Source: Roseburia hominis (GTDB lineage Bacteria; Bacillota; Clostridia; Lachnospirales; Lachnospiraceae). From it: DNA of 64,000 bases. The translations under genes were made by a program, and so were the position numbers. Of this stretch, positions 10,017 through 17,640 are shown in pieces; within the stretch, counting starts at the first letter, position 1; every line of letters starts with the position of its first letter. The notes below the pieces were generated by a model. It saw only the letters and a program-made list of their open reading frames with translations. It did not search any database and had not been told where the DNA came from. The stretch is taken from the NCBI GenBank assembly GCA_040702975.1, contig CP159990.1:4193936-4257935 (forward strand). The letters are read 5' to 3'.

Positions 10017-10172
10017 TTAACAGCAATAAATTGTTAAAAAAACTCCACATTTCGCAGTATGGGTAGCACTCATCTCGCTACCTCCCTCCTCGGGTATCAA
10101 TTTTCTAAATTCTTTCAGTTCCTCTCTCAAATCACCTGTGTTTTTGTTTGCTTCTTTCCTACTTAATCTCAT
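10017..10172 (-). CDS. lanA: lanthipeptide precursor peptide LanA (putative, new sequence)
   Basis: 51 residues. GAGGAGG 9 nt before ATG at 10172 sets the start; this site and start lie inside the last codons of the kinase gene, giving a 14-base overlap and likely translational coupling. The leader is charged and helical (DLREELKEFRKLIPEE) and ends in GG, the type II cleavage signal. The predicted core after GG is 20 residues with two Ser, three Thr and three Cys, ending in CGVFLTIYCC. LanM follows directly. The C-terminal TxxCC recalls the lacticin-481 group and the TxTxxCG part recalls mersacidin/plantaricin C types, but it matches neither exactly. Cleavage after GG and the ring pattern are inference. 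Confidence 0.85.
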   Translation of the reverse strand: MRLSRKEANKNTGDLREELKEFRKLIPEEGGSEMSATHTAKCGVFLTIYCC

Positions 10173-11502
10173 TTTGTCTTTCCTCCTCATTAAAAAATGT
10201 AATATCCGTAATAAAGCTGTCAATTTTTACCTGCATCTCTATCTCTCCCTCATACTTTTCCACGATTCGCTTGACGCTCTTTACACCCAAACCATGTAAC
10301 TTCTTGTCCTCTTTTCCGGTCAGGAATTCACTGCCCTCCATCCGAGGAAGGCGGTCTATGCTGTTCTCAATCCGAATGAATATCATTCCCTGCTTTCTTT
10401 CCAACGTGACACAAACCCATCTTTTTCCTTTCTCCATCCTGAGGCAAGCTTCCAGTGCATTATCCAACAGATTCCCGAACAGAGCACTGATTTCTGCTTC
10501 TTTCAAAAGCATCTGAAAATCACTGTCTACATACAGATTCATCTCTATCCCGGCCTGCTCCGCCTCCCAGAACTTCTGATTTAGAATCAAATTCAGTATT
10601 TCTGACCGAGTCCATGGGATTTTTTGCAGCCGCACTAAAGGCTCCTGGATATCATCCAGATAGGTCCGCAAGTCCTCCAGTCTCCCCTCCCTTGCATAAT
10701 CACGAAGAATTTGAAAATGATGCTTCATATCATGCTGCAACTGCTGATTTTCCTCCAGAAGCCCCCTCAGATTTCTATAATTCTCTTCCCGCAACTTATC
10801 CCGGCTCCGGATAAATATCATTTCCTGCTTTACATAAGTAATCTTTGCCCACATCCATACAAATATACCTGCGACTACCACCATAAGAAACAGGGACAGC
10901 GCAATCCCCTTCGTATGCAGGGTTGTGCCTACATCATCGAAGCCTGCCATCGCAATCTGATATCTGCGGAGTAACACAACCAGTCCCACGCAAAAAAGAA
11001 CCGTCCCCTTCTTATATGTAGCAAAAATTTCTTTCAACTGCCCGGCTCTCATTTGCATTTCCAAAAACATCCCCATCATAACACACCTGGTAAACAAAAA
11101 GATGCCCACCTTATACCCATTCATTCCAAAGAACACATTCTCAAAAAAATTTACTTTTACTTCCATAACGACAAATACTGCCAGAAAATCTACCAGGGCA
11201 ATCAAAGTGAACCAGATGATCAGCAGACTCAGTGCCATCAATTTCTTCTTAGGAAACAACAAAAGCAACGGAATGCCTGTCAGAATCACTTGTAAAACAA
11301 AAAGGTTCGATGAAAATAATGCTATCTCTCTATTTATCCCCGCCAAAATCCCCATCACCACAGCGAGTACGTTCATCAGTACTTTTCCTGCCCGTGTGAT
11401 TTCCTCGTCATTCACCCAGCATACAGTCAAAAAACGGTATCCCAGATACATCTCACCGATACTCAGCGCCACAACTATGATTCTCATTCCTACTTCTGTC
11501 AT
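10159..11502 (-). CDS. GHKL sensor histidine kinase (AgrC/ComD type)
   Basis: 447 residues. Six or seven membrane helices fill the first 215 residues, followed by a dimerisation helix with QHDMKHHFQIL, the phospho-acceptor region usual in peptide-sensing AgrC/ComD kinases, and a GHKL ATPase domain with NLLDNALEACL (N box) and LHGLGVKSVKRI (G box). It should sense a signal at the membrane and phosphorylate the response regulator encoded just upstream (4-bp overlap). Its last codons contain the lanA ribosome site and start. No AgrB/AgrD pair is nearby, so the lanthipeptide itself is a reasonable ligand; this is inference. Confidence 0.9.
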   Translation of the reverse strand: MTEVGMRIIVVALSIGEMYLGYRFLTVCWVNDEEITRAGKVLMNVLAVVMGILAGINREIALFSSNLFVLQVILTGIPLLLLFPKKKLMALSLLIIWFTLIALVDFLAVFVVMEVKVNFFENVFFGMNGYKVGIFLFTRCVMMGMFLEMQMRAGQLKEIFATYKKGTVLFCVGLVVLLRRYQIAMAGFDDVGTTLHTKGIALSLFLMVVVAGIFVWMWAKITYVKQEMIFIRSRDKLREENYRNLRGLLEENQQLQHDMKHHFQILRDYAREGRLEDLRTYLDDIQEPLVRLQKIPWTRSEILNLILNQKFWEAEQAGIEMNLYVDSDFQMLLKEAEISALFGNLLDNALEACLRMEKGKRWVCVTLERKQGMIFIRIENSIDRLPRMEGSEFLTGKEDKKLHGLGVKSVKRIVEKYEGEIEMQVKIDSFITDITFFNEEERQNEIK

Positions 11503-12209
11503 AACTTACTCCTGTTTTGATGAATCTCCTTTTTTATCTTAGGCAATAGCCGTCTGCTGACCGGAAGTACCGTTCCGTCAACCATCACAATGTTATTATC
11601 CACGATTCTCTGCATATGGCTGGCGTTGATAATGTAGCCACGCTCAATCTTCATAAAGGGAAATCCTTCCGCTTCCTGCCACACTGCATCCAGGCTTTCC
11701 CGCTTCCGGTATTTTCCGCTCCTTGTAGTAAATTCTACATATTTCCCGTCCTTTTTGATGTACATGACATCCGCACGAGGCACCCGCGTCATCTCTCCTA
11801 CTCTCTCAAGATACCAGTACTTTTCCCTTCTGTCTACCATCCGATTCCCCAGCTTGTTCAGATAAAAAGGCAGCCGCACCTCCATCTGCTCCTTCATCAC
11901 ATACTGGTACGCTTCCACCTCGTATCCCTCCAGCGCATAACAATCATAAGCAGTCAGATAGATGAGCGGAATCTGTGCATCTCTCGCCCGCAGCCACTTT
12001 CCCAACTCTATCCCGTTCATACTGGGAAGGCCGATATCTGCAACAAGGATATGATACTCTTCCCCTGCCTCCAACGCGGCAATAAGCGGCTCTGCTCGGG
12101 AAAATGTAAGAACCTCCATTTCTTCTTTACATTCCCAGCCAGCCTTTATAATCTCCACTTCTCTTTTCAACAATTCTTCATTATCTTCTACCAGTGCAAT
12201 TCGTATCAT
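11499..12209 (-). CDS. LytTR-family response regulator
   Basis: 236 residues. An N-terminal receiver domain (about 1-120) has the acidic pocket (ALVEDNEE) and phospho-acceptor Asp in ILVADIGLPSMNG (about residue 57), with Thr in YLTAY and the conserved late Lys. The C-terminal LytTR DNA-binding domain (about 135-236) contains DVMYIKKDGKYVEF and IERGYIINASHM. It is first in the operon regulator-kinase-lanA-lanM and is preceded by a LytTR-type operator, so positive autoregulation is likely. The same operator lies before the secreted-protein gene at 6155-6775. Confidence 0.93.
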   Translation of the reverse strand: MIRIALVEDNEELLKREVEIIKAGWECKEEMEVLTFSRAEPLIAALEAGEEYHILVADIGLPSMNGIELGKWLRARDAQIPLIYLTAYDCYALEGYEVEAYQYVMKEQMEVRLPFYLNKLGNRMVDRREKYWYLERVGEMTRVPRADVMYIKKDGKYVEFTTRSGKYRKRESLDAVWQEAEGFPFMKIERGYIINASHMQRIVDNNIVMVDGTVLPVSRRLLPKIKKEIHQNRSKL

Positions 12210-12255
12210 TCTTTATCCCATCCTTTTTTCGATAAAACATCCCCATTTTTGACTG

Positions 12256-12325
12256 ATTCTACCATATTCTCTTCTATTTTTCATCCTTCTGTCCGCAAAC
12301 AGTAGTAAATCTGTCCCTAAACGGT
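12256..12325 (-). promoter_or_regulatory. LytTR-type operator and promoter of the lanthipeptide operon
   Basis: On the minus strand ACCGTTTAG (12317-12325) and ACTGTTTGC (12295-12303) form a direct repeat with a 22-nt period. The -10 TAGAAT (12256-12261) follows after 33 nt, and the regulator start codon is 47 nt beyond. There is no good -35 hexamer, as expected for an activator-dependent promoter. Confidence 0.75.
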
Positions 12326-12381
12326 CATTTTTCACTGTAAACTTACGAATCAAAATAAGTTCCACCGGACACACGGCGACA

Positions 12382-12409
12382 GAAAAAGGACTGCTCCTGC
12401 AGCCCCTTC
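12382..12409 (-). terminator. terminator after the CvpA-like gene
   Basis: On the minus strand GGGCTGC, a loop AGGA and GCAGTCC are followed by TTTTTC, 45-70 nt after the CvpA-like stop. It isolates the lanthipeptide operon from upstream transcription. The remaining bases of 12210-12452 hold the operator and promoter described separately. Confidence 0.65.
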
Positions 12410-12452
12410 TTGCACTATATTTTTCATTTCCCAACGCAAAGAGATTCCTACA

Positions 12453-13355
12453 TTATCGGAAAACGGTCATCATTTTCATGATCAGATTATGTTCATAGAG
12501 AAACCTAAGAAAATCGCTTTCCTCCACCAATTTCATCAACATCTTTCCTACCGGTGTGATATATAAAAGTGTGATGATCACAAAACAAAAGTCAATAATG
12601 ATCAGCGAAATCGAACCGCCCACCAGAATTCCCGCCAGACGATTGAGTATTCCCAGCACAGGAAGCTCCGCCACAAAATCGAGCGCGAACACAACAGCCC
12701 GAACAATAATCGTGACAATCACAAATGTCACCAGGAACGAGATAATATCAATAAGCAGCTTTGCCATATATTTCCCGATATAATCCAGGAAAGTTGATGC
12801 GCCAAGACTCTGATACACTTCACTGTTATTATTGGAAAGGAGCAAATCCTTGAACACCTTCGGCAGATCCGCCATCTCAATCGCCTCAATCTGAAGCTGC
12901 CGCGGAATCTCCGCATCCAAAAGGGATTCTTTTACCTCCTCCTTGTTATGACCGGCCAGGACCCCTGCCGAAATGCCATGCTTTGCCAGGTCCTTACCGG
13001 AAACCTTGCCATTTACGATATCTTCCACTGTTATTCCTGCTGCCGCCAGCTCTTCCTCTGACACTCCGGCCCCTGCCAGCATGGAACGCACCTGTTCCTC
13101 CGTGAATCCGATCCGCTTCGGTTTATCAGGATCCAACGCCTTGGAAATCACTTTCAGGCATTGCTCCTCGATCATCTCATCTACGGGCGTAAATGAGATG
13201 ATTGCTTTGCTGATATAGGGCGTGGCCACAAACACCACGACCACCGTCAGGACCGTCGCCACAAGAGATACCGCGATCCGGATCGCACCTCTCGCGAATC
13301 CGATCACCGCACCGATCGCCAGAATTCCAATTACACTCATCAATAACCAGTTCAT
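12453..13355 (-). CDS. CvpA-family membrane protein
   Basis: 300 residues. Two N-terminal membrane helices with GFARGAIRIAVSLVATV, the CvpA signature region, are followed by a roughly 110-residue soluble insert with repeated short EEQVRSMLAGAGVSEEEL-like helices, and two or more C-terminal helices. CvpA-like proteins are membrane proteins linked to envelope stress or secretion; the exact role is unknown. It starts 8 bp after the DUF5711 gene with AGGAGAG upstream, so the two are one operon. The insert is longer than in classical CvpA. Confidence 0.75.
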   Translation of the reverse strand: MNWLLMSVIGILAIGAVIGFARGAIRIAVSLVATVLTVVVVFVATPYISKAIISFTPVDEMIEEQCLKVISKALDPDKPKRIGFTEEQVRSMLAGAGVSEEELAAAGITVEDIVNGKVSGKDLAKHGISAGVLAGHNKEEVKESLLDAEIPRQLQIEAIEMADLPKVFKDLLLSNNNSEVYQSLGASTFLDYIGKYMAKLLIDIISFLVTFVIVTIIVRAVVFALDFVAELPVLGILNRLAGILVGGSISLIIIDFCFVIITLLYITPVGKMLMKLVEESDFLRFLYEHNLIMKMMTVFR

Positions 13356-13363
13356 ACTCTCTC

Positions 13364-14539
13364 CTATTTTACAAACCGGATCTCGTCCATCCCGCTTGCA
13401 CTCATCACTAAGTATTTATTTATTCCTGACAGTGGGATCATTTCCAGAATATCTGTTTCCAGCTCTCCTTCAAACTTCCGGACGCCCCAACTGGAGAATA
13501 CCAAACATTGTTTTCCATCAAACATGATTACATTTTCACGGGAAATCTTGATATGGTTATAATCTCCGGTAAAATTCTTTGACAGCTTCTGTTCTCCCGA
13601 CATGCTGTAAAGCCGCAGCTCATATCCCTCTTCTCCCTCGCCATGCAGTACAAATCCCAGGTAACGTTCATCGTGGAATACGCTCCGGATCTCCTTGCCA
13701 AGTTCCACCGTTTTCGTAAGCTTAGGTTTATCCTCGCCGCTGTAGATCATAAACGACGTATCGCCTACCAGAACAGATTTCCTGGAATTCAGGAAAAATG
13801 TCTCTGGAATCACTGTATTTTTATAAATATCTTCGGTCACCTGATATTGATCCTTATCCGCACCGGCCTCCTCGAAATTAAAATATACCACCCTGGACGC
13901 CTGCACGCCATCTGCCACGCAAAGATAGGAAATCTGCAGTTTGGTCCCGTCCGGCGAGATAGCCATACCGACCGGATAGCCCGTGGTGCTTATGGACGCT
14001 TTATGTTCCACCAGAACACTTCCCATAGCGTCGTAGCATACGATCTGGGGCGTACTCTCATTTCTGAGGAGCGCACATACGATTCCATTCTCGGCAACCA
14101 CGATCTTCTCAATCGGGAAATTCGTATGAATCTCCCCCTTTAATCCTTTTTTGTCAAATACCAGGATATCGTTGCCTCCCTGATCGCCGACAGCCACCGC
14201 ATCGCCGCTGATATTTATGATTGGATTCTTGATCTGATAGGGCTGGTTCCATTTTTCCTGCCCCTTCGTATCCAAAAATGCGATTCCGTCCCGGCTGTAT
14301 TTTAACGCGCCGTCTGAATACTGTACAAAGCTGCTGTTATCTACCGCTTCCTCGCCATAGCTGCGGACCACCCGCACCTTATCATATGTCTGAAGCGCGA
14401 CCAGCAGATACGTGCTGACAACCGCCGCCAGCAAAGTGAGCACCGCCAACACCTTCTTGCGCCGCGTCTGCTTTTTATATGTTTTGATTTTCTCTTCAAG
14501 GTCCTCCTGAGGGTCCCGCACTTCTATAATAACTCCCAT
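13364..14539 (-). CDS. DUF5711-family membrane-anchored beta-propeller protein
   Basis: About 391 residues. I place the start at ATG 14539, after GGGGAAG, because the reading frame further upstream runs into the interspersed repeat at 14560-14612. A short cytoplasmic tail with KTYKKQTRRKK is followed by one membrane helix (about 33-53) and an extracellular domain of repeated four-strand blades with SRDGIAFLDTKGQEKW- and DAVAVGDQGGNDILVFDKKG-type segments. I recall this layout as DUF5711, common in Lachnospiraceae and of unknown function. It is in operon with the CvpA-like gene. Confidence 0.75.
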   Translation of the reverse strand: MGVIIEVRDPQEDLEEKIKTYKKQTRRKKVLAVLTLLAAVVSTYLLVALQTYDKVRVVRSYGEEAVDNSSFVQYSDGALKYSRDGIAFLDTKGQEKWNQPYQIKNPIINISGDAVAVGDQGGNDILVFDKKGLKGEIHTNFPIEKIVVAENGIVCALLRNESTPQIVCYDAMGSVLVEHKASISTTGYPVGMAISPDGTKLQISYLCVADGVQASRVVYFNFEEAGADKDQYQVTEDIYKNTVIPETFFLNSRKSVLVGDTSFMIYSGEDKPKLTKTVELGKEIRSVFHDERYLGFVLHGEGEEGYELRLYSMSGEQKLSKNFTGDYNHIKISRENVIMFDGKQCLVFSSWGVRKFEGELETDILEMIPLSGINKYLVMSASGMDEIRFVK

Positions 14540-14559
14540 AGCTTCCCCTTTGTCATATT

Positions 14560-14612
14560 GTATACCCAAAAGGGCATCCCGTATGGCCATTCGGCCGTTT
14601 CACAAGGTCTAC
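14560..14612 (+). repeat. interspersed palindromic repeat, copy 1
   Basis: About 53 bp: GTATACCC at one end, a GGGC block, the core TGGCCATTCGGCCGTTTCAC and a terminal AAGGTCTAC (degraded partner of GTATACC). Three further copies lie at 17814, 17857 and 23475, all in the same orientation. This copy sits just upstream of the DUF5711 start and extends the frame with a spurious N-terminus. Confidence 0.85.
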
Positions 14613-14649
14613 ATATAATCTTCTGTTAGTATAGCACGTCACCCCCCTT

Positions 14650-15834
14650 TTATGGAAGTAATAATTTCTGACCTATAAAAATCAGATTGCCGTCCGTAAG
14701 ACCATTCATTCTGCAAATGGCGTCCACATGACTGGTATCGCCGTACATCTGCTTGCTGATCTTTGCCAGAGTATCTCCCTTTTTTACGATATAAATATCT
14801 TCACTCATCTCCTGCATCGTACTGACATTTTTCTGGTCCGTCTCCGCCTTCTTTTTATCGTCCTCTGACTGGCTATTCTCCGAAGACTGCTCCGCCTCGG
14901 TTGCCCGCTCATCTGACTCCGCTTCTTTCCCTGCCTCAGGCTCCGTCGTCTCGGCTTGTCCCTCCGGCGCTTTTACGTCCGTCTCTGCATTTCCCGGATC
15001 CCCCTGATTCGTCCCGGCTATGGCCGTGCCGCTGGCCGCCACCGCCTCTTCGGGCTCGTTCTTTGAAAAGGAATTCCTGATATCGTCCAGAGAAGATTGT
15101 ACGGAGCGCATTTTATCATAATTGTTGACCGTAGTCACACCGATGATGAGTACGACCAGTACCAAAAGTACGCTGGCGGCGTACATCGCCCGGGAGGAAT
15201 GCTTCTGCTCTTTTATTTCGTATCGCTCTCTTACCAGACTACGAAACTCTTTTGCAGCGTGATCCTCCACAGCTTCACTGGGAGAAACGCAATTCTGTTT
15301 GCGCGAGGATACCATGTAATTCTGCATGGGTTTATTTTTCTCATAATATATGTAATGTCCGCTCATCTGCATGAGCTCTTTATATTTGTAGGCGAAAAAT
15401 GCTTCTTCCTGCTCTCTGGCGTCGCCCAGGATCAATACGGTGTTAGGCGAAGCAAAATTTTCCTCATGTATTCTTATCAAATTCTGGTTCAGAACAAGCG
15501 GGCGCCCGGGTATGGCAAGAAACCAGCCGATAAAACCGGCGTCTCCAAAATATTCTCTTCGTTCTTCGCTTGCCTTCGCCCAGGTTTCTTCGCTGATCAG
15601 GACGTCTTGTCCATCTGTTTCAAGCTCGTCCATGCGAATAGCGCCGGATATGTATACGCATTCCTGTTCATCTTGTTTTACAGTATGTCCGATGAGAAAC
15701 GCCCCTGCCGCATCTTCATCGTTCTTTTCGCAAATGTGGTTTAAAAATGTATCTACGTAATCTTCTACATAAATCTTTGGAGTATCGCTTACATTTCCTA
15801 TCTGGCGTACGTTTTTCGGAAATCTGTTTTCCAT
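14650..15834 (-). CDS. membrane protein with degenerate MPN/JAB-like domain and C-terminal LysM
   Basis: 394 residues. The cytoplasmic part (1-210) has the JAB/MPN fold pattern: GAFLIGHTV and YISGAI strands, then GWFLAIPGRPLVLNQNLIRIHEENF, where active enzymes have a His-x-His-Pro and a Ser/Asp motif. Here the metal-binding histidines are absent, so it should be inactive. One membrane helix (about 218-240) leads to an acidic low-complexity linker rich in E, A and T and a C-terminal LysM domain (YIVKKGDTLAKISKQMYGD ...). LysM binds peptidoglycan, so the protein may tether the membrane to the wall. The MPN call is my structural reading, not a search result. Confidence 0.7.
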   Translation of the reverse strand: MENRFPKNVRQIGNVSDTPKIYVEDYVDTFLNHICEKNDEDAAGAFLIGHTVKQDEQECVYISGAIRMDELETDGQDVLISEETWAKASEERREYFGDAGFIGWFLAIPGRPLVLNQNLIRIHEENFASPNTVLILGDAREQEEAFFAYKYKELMQMSGHYIYYEKNKPMQNYMVSSRKQNCVSPSEAVEDHAAKEFRSLVRERYEIKEQKHSSRAMYAASVLLVLVVLIIGVTTVNNYDKMRSVQSSLDDIRNSFSKNEPEEAVAASGTAIAGTNQGDPGNAETDVKAPEGQAETTEPEAGKEAESDERATEAEQSSENSQSEDDKKKAETDQKNVSTMQEMSEDIYIVKKGDTLAKISKQMYGDTSHVDAICRMNGLTDGNLIFIGQKLLLP

Positions 15835-15892
15835 ATACTCTCACCTCAATTTGCATATTTTTGATTATGATAGCATAGGGAAAACGCTGATT

Positions 15893-16465
15893 TTATCGCT
15901 TTATGTCTACGAGATAGGTAAAACGCTCGACAAGCCGGGACAAATCCCTTCGGATTCTGGTGGTATCTACGTCTTTTCGCCGGCTGGTCTCACAGCTTCC
16001 GCAGTATTTGTCCGTGAGTGTCGTGATCCAGCCTTCTTTTGTATGCGGAAGGGTAAACAATGTCACGGGCCACATATGACTGCGAATGACATCTTTCTCC
16101 GTATCGTTCAGGTCAAAGAATTTTTCCGCATTTTTAAGCGCCACCGCCGGGTGCGTCATACCGTGAAAATGATCGCCGGTCTTCTTTGCATGGGTATGCC
16201 AGTCATACAGGAAAAGATCGTGAAGCATACCGCCGCGGGCGGCTGAGCGGGCGTCTAATTTTAGGAAACGGCACCACTGGTAATTGTAATATGCCACATG
16301 GATACAGTGCTGATAGCAGTTGCTGCCTCCGTGATGCGGGTAGAGCTTCATGCGAAGGACTACGGGGTGTGTTGCAATGTCTCGTATATTTTCGTAAAAT
16401 TCTTCATTCCATTTTTGGCGGACGTCCTTTAGTCGTTCGGATAGGTCTCTTCGGATTCTCAGCAT
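15893..16465 (-). CDS. HD-domain phosphohydrolase family protein
   Basis: 190 residues. The start at 16465 is supported by AAAGGAG 7 nt upstream; a longer in-frame extension has no ribosome site and crosses non-coding palindromic DNA. The HD signature is visible as CIHVAYYNY, then GGMLHDLFLYDWH (HD pair at about 83-84), HGMTHPAVALKNA and IRSHMWP, giving the usual His/His-Asp/His/Asp metal set. Similar single-domain HD proteins hydrolyse nucleotides or phosphate esters; the substrate is unknown. Confidence 0.85.
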   Translation of the reverse strand: MLRIRRDLSERLKDVRQKWNEEFYENIRDIATHPVVLRMKLYPHHGGSNCYQHCIHVAYYNYQWCRFLKLDARSAARGGMLHDLFLYDWHTHAKKTGDHFHGMTHPAVALKNAEKFFDLNDTEKDVIRSHMWPVTLFTLPHTKEGWITTLTDKYCGSCETSRRKDVDTTRIRRDLSRLVERFTYLVDIKR

Positions 16466-16587
16466 AACTGGCTCCTTTGGTTCTTTCTGTGATGGGCGAA
16501 ATGTTCTGCCATGGTTAAGTATAGCAAAAATGGGAGGGTGAGGGAAGAGGGGGTGGGGAAAATTAGGAAAATCATAAGAAATGTGGG

Positions 16588-16770
16588 GTGTGGAAAGGGG
16601 GACGCGCCCGGAGGATATTAGTATCCGGCACTCGCTCTCGCTCGGACGAAAACGCAGCGGTACGTACGATGCCAGAGGCGCCGCCTGGAAGGGCGACTGC
16701 TGCCATCTAGTGCCGGCGTTTTCGACGGTGCCGGATACCAATATCCTCCGGGCGCTGGCTTGTTCCACAC
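16588..16770. repeat. long imperfect palindrome (multi-hairpin intergenic element)
   Basis: Arms 16604-16631 and 16728-16755 are 28 bases long and complementary except for one position. Outside them GTGTGGAA (16588-16595) pairs with TTCCACAC (16763-16770), and inside them GACGAAAACGC pairs with GCGTTTTCGAC around 16645 and 16716-16726. The whole 183 bp can fold into a long branched hairpin. 16466-16899 contains no credible gene; open frames here are by-products of the palindrome. Confidence 0.8.
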
Positions 16771-16899
16771 GGGGAGAAGCACATAATGGGGTTGCGTGGG
16801 GAGCGTTGTTATTTTTTTGGGAGGGTAAATATTATCAACTGGGTGAGAATTCACGACTAATCTGCCTTTTGGGGCCAGTTGTTATCAAGTAGGTACCTT

Positions 16900-17640
16900 T
16901 TAATAAGCTCCTGACTTGGTATTTTTCTCGGGGTTTTCAGCTTTTTTCCATATCCATAGTGCATAGCTGGCAGAGATAACGCACAGTGCCATGGCAGTGG
17001 CTATGTTGAATGTCTGGGAGCCTTGAATGGCAAAAATGGTTAGTGAGTTGACGATGCCATGTGTCGCGATACATGGTAGAAGGCTTTTTCCTTTGTAGAA
17101 GATTGTTGTGAAAAGGAAGCCGATTGCGGTTGCATAACATATTTGTAGAAGAGTGGGTAATATGTCTGCACCGTTCAGTAAATTTACAATGTGGCCGATG
17201 CCAAAGGTGATACTTGAGATCAGGATTGCCTGCTTTACGTTGGTTTTGCAGATTGCTTTGAAGAGAAGTCCCCGGAAGATGACTTCTTCGATAAAGCCTA
17301 CGCACAGCATGCTCAAAATGTGGAGTATAGCTTCCGTAATGGAAGTGTTCATGGCAACTCCGTTCCATAAATTTGTGGTCATAATTAGGAGAAGCGGCGC
17401 GAAGTATAAATAATCCTTGTAATTTCCTTTAAACGAACACAGACCGTATTTTTCTGACAGGTTATGGTTTCTGATCCAGATGAAAAGGAAGAGTGCAAGA
17501 CATATGCCTGCCGGGGCAGTAATTATTTTTTCAAATCCTAAAGATTCTGAAAGATTATCTGCCACGCTAAACAGGACAACATAGGCGATAATCCACGCCA
17601 GTGAAAATGTTAATTCGTTTTTTTCATATAATTTACTCAT
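16900..17640 (-). CDS. CPBP-family intramembrane metalloprotease
   Basis: 246 residues with about seven or eight membrane helices. The ATG at 17640 has AGGAGG 9 nt upstream and overlaps the tetR stop. The three CPBP (Abi/CAAX protease 2) motifs are present: EEVIFRGLL (EExxxR), FGIGHIVNLL (FxxxH) and ATHGIVN (HxxxN). Such enzymes cleave prenylated or membrane proteins, and in Firmicutes some protect against self-made bacteriocins. Co-translation with the TetR regulator suggests local control. It is about 5 kb from the lanthipeptide locus and on the same strand; a link is speculative. Confidence 0.9.
   Translation of the reverse strand: MSKLYEKNELTFSLAWIIAYVVLFSVADNLSESLGFEKIITAPAGICLALFLFIWIRNHNLSEKYGLCSFKGNYKDYLYFAPLLLIMTTNLWNGVAMNTSITEAILHILSMLCVGFIEEVIFRGLLFKAICKTNVKQAILISSITFGIGHIVNLLNGADILPTLLQICYATAIGFLFTTIFYKGKSLLPCIATHGIVNSLTIFAIQGSQTFNIATAMALCVISASYALWIWKKAENPEKNTKSGAY

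Noticed and set aside
8634..10037. 467-codon open frame on the plus strand
   Set aside because: Exact antisense of lanM, with biased composition typical of a shadow frame.
6886..12325. Near-identical 24-bp direct repeats as attachment sites of a mobile lanthipeptide island
   Set aside because: Both repeats fit LytTR operators with the same distance to a -10 and lie before genes in the same orientation, which explains them better than attachment sites.
12213..12434. 73-codon frame upstream of the response regulator
   Set aside because: It crosses the terminator and the LytTR operator/promoter and has no ribosome site.
16466..16768. N-terminal extension of the HD-domain protein to 291 residues
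   Set aside because: No ribosome site, Pro-rich unlike the family, and it runs through the palindrome; the 190-residue start has AAAGGAG.
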